From Bacillota bacterium (lineage in GTDB: Bacteria; Bacillota; Clostridia; Christensenellales; Borkfalkiaceae): a stretch of 18,440 nucleotides of DNA. Position 1 is the first letter of the stretch, and each line of letters opens with the position of its first letter. Below, piece after piece: positions 14,643 to 18,440 of this stretch. The notes beneath the pieces were generated by a model, which did no database searches, was not told the DNA's origin, and saw only the letters and a program-made list of their open reading frames with translations. The stretch spans positions 1-18,440 of the forward strand of contig QAKE01000037.1 of the NCBI GenBank assembly GCA_003343995.1, given 5' to 3'. Both the position numbers and the translations under genes were made by a program.

Positions 14643-15134
14643 TTATCCTAACGGATTCTCGTCCAGACCGCCGCCTCCGGAACCGCTACCGGAACCATCA
14701 CCGCTGCCGGAGCCTCCTGCCTGACTTGTTTCGTAAGGAATACATTTCACGCCGGTCACCATGGAGCGGGTCGCCGTCGTACGGTCAAGATTCTTCGTGT
14801 AGCAGGGCAGAAAACGCACGGTCATTGTGGCTTGTGCAGCCGATACCTTGTCGGCGCTTTCCACACCTTTGCCGTTGGTCTTCATAGCCATGCGGAACGT
14901 GCCGAAGCCATCCAGAGTCACACTCTCGGAAGATTGAAGGTGGGTGGTCAATACACGCACCAGGTTGTCGATAACGTTTTTCGTGTCACCCTTGCTCAGA
15001 GAAGAGTATTCCGATATTTCACGGGCGATCTGGTCGGTGGAGACGTGTCCTTTCAGAACCACGCGAGGATAAAATACTTTAACTCCTTCCTTGTTTGCCA
15101 ATATAGATTGGACTGTTTTATACAATACTGCCAT
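14643..15134 (-). CDS. HU-HIG family DNA-binding protein with Gly-rich tail
   Basis: 163 residues. Residues 1-120 follow the HU/IHF fold as modified in Bacteroidetes (MAVLYKTVQS start, VVLKGHVSTDQIAREIS, KGDTKNVIDNLVRVLTTHLQ helices, then SVTLDGFGTFRMAM). Residues about 138-163 are a Gly/Ser run (SQAGGSGSGDGSGSGSGG) ending LDENPLG, matching the HU-HIG class, HU fused to a glycine-rich motif. It should bind DNA in the cytoplasm as an architectural protein; sequence specificity is unknown. It has its own consensus promoter upstream and precedes the amidase and smalltalk genes. Several such paralogues are usual per Bacteroides genome, often near surface-polysaccharide or accessory loci. Confidence 0.9.
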   Translation of the reverse strand: MAVLYKTVQSILANKEGVKVFYPRVVLKGHVSTDQIAREISEYSSLSKGDTKNVIDNLVRVLTTHLQSSESVTLDGFGTFRMAMKTNGKGVESADKVSAAQATMTVRFLPCYTKNLDRTTATRSMVTGVKCIPYETSQAGGSGSGDGSGSGSGGGGLDENPLG

Positions 15135-15202
15135 AATCAGAGAATAGTTTTATTTTCATTAATAGAATAATTTAGTTTCGTGTCTTAAGCTTAATCACAC
15201 TG

Positions 15203-15234
15203 CAAATATAAGCCTTATATCATAACCGGAGAAA
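15203..15234 (-). promoter_or_regulatory. Bacteroides-type promoter of HU-HIG gene
   Basis: On the minus strand the -7 element is TATATTTG (consensus TAnnTTTG, plus-strand positions 15203-15210). Twenty nt upstream lies TTTC (15231-15234), one base off the TTTG -33 element. The inferred leader before the HU-HIG ATG is about 60 nt. It lies in the 140-nt gap after the DUF4373 gene. Confidence 0.6.
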
Positions 15235-15274
15235 TAAAAATCTTCGTTTTTATCATAAAATGCAAGTGTATCAT

Positions 15275-16432
15275 TTACTCCTCGTGAACACCTGTTTTAT
15301 TGCATAAACTCAGCAAAAACCTTCCCGGCTGACGTATCTTCCCACAGCTTTCGCGTATCGTCGAGAAACCTTTCCACATGGGATGGCCGATGGCGCCGAA
15401 GTTGCTTTTGAGGATGATGGCGCGTTGTTCCGGAGGGGAGATCCGTAACTGGCGGAGATTGAAGAGCAACCCGTCAAGATTGCGGTTCACCCCATCCGGG
15501 GGCGGTTGCATCCGGCAAATATCCTCATCTGTCCACTCCTTGCGGGGATGGCGCAAAGGGACTACCGAGGAAGCAGGAGGCACTGACGGCGGGACTGCCG
15601 AGGAGGCGTGAGCTACCGATGACACAGGAACCGCAGATGAAACAGGAACCACAAAAGCAGCAGGGGCTGTAAAAGTAGCAAAGGCTGCAAGTGAAGCGGG
15701 AGTCGCAGGTGAAGAAAGAAAATTCTCCTCCTCTCCGTCCCCCTCCGCGGACTCCCGGTCCGCGTCCTGAGTTCTCCCCGAGGGGGAACTATTGAGGAGG
15801 GAGTATTCTATGCTCCGCTGTGCTATGCTTTGCTGTGCTATGCTATTCTGTGCTATGCTATGTGTACCGGATGCAACATTTTCGGGGATTAATGTTACAT
15901 TTTGGGAAGTACCCATTGCGCTTTCGGGAAGCGTAGTGGAGACTTCGGGAAGTGCAGCGGAAACTTCCGTTTCGCTCCCTGAAGTTTCGGGAAATAGCCC
16001 GGCAGCCTCTTCCTGTTTCCCGGCGTCATCATCTTCCTGTTCGTCAGTGATGAGATTGAAGCGGTTGTCTATCGCGGAACTTTTGCGGCGTTTGGTACTG
16101 AAGAGATACTGCCTCTGTATCCCGGCACTGGTCAGCACACCGCACTCTCTGAAGAGCGTGACGTCAAAAATGCCGTACTCAGCGGCAAGTGTAAGAATAC
16201 GCTTTACGTCCTCCGCGGTCTGGTGATAGAGGTTGGCGGAGATATCTTCGTAAAAGAACGCATCGGTGAGAACATAGTAGCCTTCACCACCATAGATGCA
16301 GGAGAATGCGCTCACCAAGGTGGCAAGCGCGCCGTCGCCTTCGCGTTTCATTATGCGACGAACCAGGCGATTCTGTAGGAAATCTATATCAAGGGGAAAA
16401 TAATCGAGACCCCGTTTTTTTATTCTGGACAT
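15275..16432 (-). CDS. Lin1244/Lin1753-like (DUF4373) domain protein
   Basis: 385 residues. The N-terminal 120 residues (GLDYFPLDIDFLQNRLVRR, GGEGYYVLTDAFFYEDISAN, FDVTLFRECGVLTSAGIQ) are the winged-helix-like DUF4373 / Lin1244-Lin1753 domain found in phage and mobile-element replication-initiation-type proteins. The middle (about 120-295) is low complexity: acidic and Ser/Thr-rich with four near-exact SIAQ pentapeptide repeats, then an Ala/Val/Pro/Ser tract (AVPVSSVAHASSAVPPSVPP). The C-terminus (EWTDEDICRMQPPPDGVNRN, then SNFGAIGHPMWKGFSTIRES) is conserved-looking. It is likely cytoplasmic and DNA-related. It lies downstream of the Cys-rich gene and upstream of HU-HIG on the same strand. 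The family suggests a mobile-element origin; its role here is unknown. Confidence 0.85.
   Translation of the reverse strand: MSRIKKRGLDYFPLDIDFLQNRLVRRIMKREGDGALATLVSAFSCIYGGEGYYVLTDAFFYEDISANLYHQTAEDVKRILTLAAEYGIFDVTLFRECGVLTSAGIQRQYLFSTKRRKSSAIDNRFNLITDEQEDDDAGKQEEAAGLFPETSGSETEVSAALPEVSTTLPESAMGTSQNVTLIPENVASGTHSIAQNSIAQQSIAQRSIEYSLLNSSPSGRTQDADRESAEGDGEEENFLSSPATPASLAAFATFTAPAAFVVPVSSAVPVSSVAHASSAVPPSVPPASSVVPLRHPRKEWTDEDICRMQPPPDGVNRNLDGLLFNLRQLRISPPEQRAIILKSNFGAIGHPMWKGFSTIRESCGKIRQPGRFLLSLCNKTGVHEE
15803..15862 (-). repeat. Four 15-bp tandem repeats coding xSIAQ
   Basis: Within the DUF4373 gene, four consecutive 15-bp units encode HSIAQ, NSIAQ, QSIAQ and RSIEY. The unit on the plus strand is CTGTGCTATGCTnnn; the fourth is degenerate. 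Unit length is a multiple of three, so slippage would change protein length without a frameshift. Confidence 0.85.
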
Positions 16433-16454
16433 GTTGTTTGGTTATTAATGTTTT

Positions 16455-16545
16455 TTGGTTCACCACAGATTACACAGATTGGCACAGATTAAGATTTTAT
16501 ATTTTGACTCTTACTAAATTAGGCCTGTGTGAACCCGTGCAATCC
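16455..16545. repeat. Intergenic repeat, CACAGATTA-type with inverted end
   Basis: The plus strand carries three near-tandem units CACAGATTA, CACAGATTGG, CACAGATTAA (16463-16490). About 35 nt on comes a diverged opposite-orientation copy (CTGTGTGAACCCGTG, AATCCGCGGT). It is a recognisable dispersed intergenic repeat type in Bacteroidetes and other phyla. It fills the gap between the DUF4373 start and the Cys-rich gene's stop; no gene is seen. Confidence 0.55.
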
Positions 16546-16578
16546 GCGGTAAAATTATGGGTTATTGCACAATTAAGA

Positions 16579-16884
16579 TTACTCGCCGACTGTTTCCCAC
16601 AGCCTTCTGCGCTTCCTCGCCACGCTTTCGTTCACCACCTGGCGGGCATGAAGAATCAGTTCCATGCGGAGTGTGCGGTCTTTGATATCGGTTATCAAGG
16701 GATACGTGCGTATGTCATTCACGGAGCGTGAATCCAGGTAGCGTTTCTTGCAGGCTGCGCTGCGACAGGCCTTACAACAGTAGTCTGGAATCAGTGTCTT
16801 CCGATTGACATAAAAAGCCTCTATGGGGAGTTCCCTCAGACAGGAGTGGCAAGTGCGAACGAAAGAAGTAAGTGTTTGTTTCAT
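16579..16884 (-). CDS. Small Cys-rich putative zinc-binding protein
   Basis: 101 residues. A zinc-ribbon or treble-clef pattern fills the first half: C12-x2-C15 (TCHSCLRELP), then C37-x2-C40 and C45 (CCKACRSAACKKRY) after a 20-residue spacer with PDY before the second knuckle. The C-terminal half is helical and very basic (HARQVVNESVARKRRRLWE), suggesting nucleic-acid binding. It is the first gene leftwards of the divergent control region, facing the S24 repressor, and precedes the DUF4373 gene. The Cys spacing recalls small HNH/NinG-like phage proteins, but no HNH catalytic His is clear, so I give no function. Confidence 0.7.
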   Translation of the reverse strand: MKQTLTSFVRTCHSCLRELPIEAFYVNRKTLIPDYCCKACRSAACKKRYLDSRSVNDIRTYPLITDIKDRTLRMELILHARQVVNESVARKRRRLWETVGE

Positions 16885-16929
16885 AATGATATAAATATAT
16901 ATAAATTAAATAATCGAATTTTGTCTTTT

Positions 16930-17039
16930 GCATCTATATATCTGTCGTGCTGCATCTATATACCGGATGTGCTGCATCTATATATCGGACATGCAGGAGC
17001 TATATATCCTGCGCATTGCATCTATAGATCCGTTACGGA
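16930..17039. repeat. Five tandem 22-bp repeats in divergent promoter region
   Basis: Units start at 16930, 16952, 16974, 16996 and 17018, each exactly 22 nt. The first half is conserved as GCATCTATATA (GGAGCTATATA in unit 4, GCATCTATAGA in unit 5). The second half varies but usually has a CGGA/CTG core and a GC-rich end. Two helical turns per unit would put protein-binding sites on one face of DNA. They lie between the divergent Cys-rich and S24 repressor genes, so operator iterons are the best guess. Confidence 0.85.
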
Positions 17040-17094
17040 AGGAGTTCTTATCCGGAGGCTGAAATGTTTGTTTTCCATAATTCCATGCGATTTA

Positions 17095-17126
17095 TTTGTT
17101 ATTCTAAAACAAAGGAATTACCTTTG
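17095..17126 (+). promoter_or_regulatory. Consensus Bacteroides promoter for S24 repressor gene
   Basis: TTTG at 17095-17098, a 20-nt spacer, then TACCTTTG at 17119-17126, a full match to the -33/-7 consensus (TTTG, 19-21 nt, TAnnTTTG). It points towards the repressor gene, leaving a leader of about 120 nt. The -7 element is embedded in inverted repeats. Confidence 0.75.
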
Positions 17127-17137
17127 TCGCAACAAAG
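17109..17137. promoter_or_regulatory. Operator-like inverted repeats over the -7 element
   Basis: ACAAAGG (17109-17115), 5 nt, CCTTTGT (17121-17127), 4 nt, ACAAAG (17132-17137): three alternating half-sites forming two overlapping palindromes directly over the -7 box. This placement is what an autoregulatory repressor site would look like; the adjacent S24 repressor is the natural candidate. Confidence 0.55.
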
Positions 17138-17252
17138 ATAAACAGATTTCCATATAAAAAACTAATAGTTTTAGATATTAATTCTCATAAAGTAGGTAAC
17201 TACATATAAATGAGCGACAAATACGTTTCTAAATATTTACATCATAAAAACC

Positions 17253-17975
17253 ATGGAGAAAGAACAGGATTTATTATTCAATGTAGCCGACATCGTGAAG
17301 CGCGCCAAGCGGGTACTGAATTTCAAAACGGATGCAGAATTGGCTGCTTACCTGGGTGTGTCGCGTCCCACACTAAGTAACTGGATTGCACGAAACGGAA
17401 TTGATTTCCCGCTGCTGCTGGAAAAGCTGAAAGAAATAGATTACAACTGGCTGCTGGTAGGAAAAGGACAGCCTGTACATCAGGCCAAATTTTGCAACGA
17501 CGAAATCGTTTCGGGTGAAGTGGAAATGATTCATAACCCCAAAACGGCTGATCCGGTAGACGACCGTAGCATACCACTATACGATATTACCGCTGCCGCC
17601 AACCTGAAAACATTGCTTGCCAACAAACAGCAACACGTGGTGGGAAAGATACAGATTCCGAACATACCTGTCTGCGACGGAGCGCTCTACATCAGTGGAG
17701 ACAGCATGTATCCCATCTTGAAATCGGGAGATGTTGTGGGCTTTAAGGAAATCAGCAATTTCAGCAACGTCATTTATGGAGAAATGTACTTGGTGTCATT
17801 TTGCATCGACGGCGACGAATACCTGTCGGTGAAGTATATAAACCGTTCCGAGGTAGAAGGTTGCATCAAGCTGGTGAGCTACAATCCACACCATGAACCA
17901 ATGGATATTCCACTCACATCCATACAGGCGATGGCGATTGTCAAGTTCTCCATCAGAAAGAACATGATGATGTAG
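17253..17975 (+). CDS. CI/LexA-like S24 family transcriptional repressor
   Basis: 240 residues. Residues about 8-72 are a phage-CI-type helix-turn-helix (KTDAELAAYLGVSRPTLSNW, then LEKLKEIDYNWLLVGKGQP). Residues about 105-235 are a peptidase S24 domain: catalytic Ser151 in SGDSMYPILKSGD and Lys194 in YLSVKYINR, the Ser-Lys dyad of LexA/CI autoproteases. A possible self-cleavage region is AAANLK near residue 110; it is not a canonical Ala-Gly, so cleavage is uncertain. It likely represses the divergent leftward genes and itself, and may be relieved by DNA damage via RecA-ssDNA. It is divergent from the Cys-rich gene across five 22-bp repeats. Its own promoter is consensus and overlapped by inverted repeats. 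Confidence 0.9.
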   Translation: MEKEQDLLFNVADIVKRAKRVLNFKTDAELAAYLGVSRPTLSNWIARNGIDFPLLLEKLKEIDYNWLLVGKGQPVHQAKFCNDEIVSGEVEMIHNPKTADPVDDRSIPLYDITAAANLKTLLANKQQHVVGKIQIPNIPVCDGALYISGDSMYPILKSGDVVGFKEISNFSNVIYGEMYLVSFCIDGDEYLSVKYINRSEVEGCIKLVSYNPHHEPMDIPLTSIQAMAIVKFSIRKNMMM

Positions 17976-18010
17976 AACGGCAGGTAAGCTGGCTAAACTA
18001 TAAGACAAAA

Positions 18011-18054
18011 GAAAAGGTGACCAAGCAGTGTTTCCACCACTTCATCACCTTTTC
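18011..18054. terminator. Bidirectional hairpin terminator between repressor and dps
   Basis: GAAAAGGTGA (18011-18020) pairs perfectly with TCACCTTTTC (18045-18054); an inner AGTG/CACT pairing extends the structure. The A-run and T-run at the stem base give a U-tract in both directions, as expected between convergent genes ending at 17975 and 18081. Confidence 0.85.
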
Positions 18055-18080
18055 CATCATTTATCACCTAAACCTATATA

Positions 18081-18440
18081 TTATTTGTCTGTGCATCCTT
18101 TTGTGCTGAAAGCAACCAGCATCCAAACCATCTTTTCTTGTTCTTTCAGATAGCCTGTCATCAGGTCGGCAGTAACGTCGTCGCCTGCTTCATTAGCCAG
18201 TTCAATGATCTTTCTCTCCTCACCAATGAGGTATCCGTAAGTTTCAAGAATATTGCTGACCGCATCGCTGCCGCAAGCCACGTCAGATACTTCTTTGATC
18301 TTTGCAACTTTCAGGTATTCGCTGAACTTGTTTTCGGGTACACCACCCAGCATCAGGATACGTTCTGCAATTTCGTCCACCTTCTCGGCTGCGTCGTCAT
18401 ACATACTTTCAAACTTCTCGTGCAATACGAAGAAACCATG
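18081..18440 (-). CDS. dps: Dps ferritin-like DNA-protection protein, N-terminus beyond window
   Basis: The last 119 codons of a Dps-family gene; the frame is still open at the right edge, so the start lies outside. The visible N-terminal part HGFFVLHEKFESMYDDAAEK, then VDEIAERILMLGG, is the diagnostic Dps signature carrying ferroxidase His, Asp and Glu residues contributed at the dimer interface. The C-terminal helix reads EQEKMVWMLVAFSTKGCTDK. Dps forms 12-mers that oxidise Fe(II) with peroxide, store iron and protect DNA in oxidative stress; in Bacteroides it is typically OxyR-controlled, though no regulatory site is visible here. The gene is convergent with the repressor and probably marks the conserved chromosomal flank of the accessory region. 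A TTG at 18425 is an ordinary internal Leu codon. Confidence 0.95.
   Translation of the reverse strand, partial: HGFFVLHEKFESMYDDAAEKVDEIAERILMLGGVPENKFSEYLKVAKIKEVSDVACGSDAVSNILETYGYLIGEERKIIELANEAGDDVTADLMTGYLKEQEKMVWMLVAFSTKGCTDK

Noticed and set aside
15792..16226. 144-aa plus-strand ORF within the DUF4373 gene
   Set aside because: Its sequence (MLRCAMLCCAMLFCAMLC) is an artefact of the 15-bp repeats read backwards; the opposite strand carries the recognisable DUF4373 domain.
16306..16731. 141-aa plus-strand ORF spanning the 16440-16578 gap
   Set aside because: It crosses the CACAGATTA-type intergenic repeat and overlaps two better-supported minus-strand genes.
16930..17039. CRISPR array interpretation of the 22-bp repeats
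   Set aside because: The units are contiguous with no unique spacers of 25-40 nt, half of each unit is variable, and no cas genes are present.
17323..17577. 84-aa minus-strand ORF inside the repressor gene
   Set aside because: Shadow of the S24 repressor helix-turn-helix region, which has strong family motifs on the plus strand.
14011..17975. A complete prophage
   Set aside because: The amidase, S24 repressor and DUF4373 genes are phage-like, but there is no integrase, terminase, capsid or tail gene, and the HU-HIG/amidase/smalltalk group is a usual chromosomal cluster in Bacteroides.

Overview
The window looks like chromosomal DNA of a gut Bacteroides or close relative. The evidence is a Bacteroides-type promoter (TTTG, 20 nt, TAnnTTTG), a smalltalk micro-protein, an HU-HIG type DNA-binding protein, a Lin1244/Lin1753-like (DUF4373) protein, and secreted two-gene RHS proteins with many lipoproteins. 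No tRNA, rRNA, transposase or CRISPR array was seen.

Right part (about 13,860-18,440). A partial dps gene at the right edge runs towards an S24/CI-type repressor gene, with a shared hairpin terminator between them. The repressor is divergent from a leftward gene series: a small Cys-rich zinc-binding-like protein, a DUF4373 protein, an HU-HIG protein, an N-acetylmuramoyl-L-alanine amidase and a 33-aa smalltalk peptide. The 368-nt divergent intergenic region holds five tandem 22-bp repeats and a consensus promoter overlapped by inverted repeats, a likely control region.

Central part (7,266-13,712). Two tightly spaced leftward genes encode Sec-exported RHS/YD-repeat proteins of 1114 and 1031 aa. 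The second ends in the RHS core (NGKELDTKKGLNWYDYGAR...DPTG) followed by a C-terminal toxin-like domain. It is followed after 10 nt by a small Imm32-like immunity gene.

Left part (1-7,255). This is an array of displaced RHS C-terminal cassettes, all on the minus strand. Each has a short RHS-core stub, a different toxin domain and an immunity-like gene. Going leftwards: (i) a stub with two nonsense codons and an internal deletion, an M91/NleD-like HELxH metallopeptidase, and a 167-aa lipoprotein; (ii) a stub of about 540 bp almost identical to the intact gene, a JAB/JAMM-like toxin, and a 333-aa lipoprotein; (iii) a stub cut at a REP-like palindrome, a second JAB-like toxin, and a homologous 337-aa lipoprotein; (iv) a badly decayed toxin remnant and a lipoprotein running off the left edge. 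The immunity candidates of the displaced cassettes are lipoproteins, whereas the main toxin's partner has no signal peptide. I infer an archive of toxin tips that can recombine with the expressed RHS gene through shared core DNA. It targets cell-envelope proteins with metallopeptidases and, for the current tip, probably a cytoplasmic substrate.
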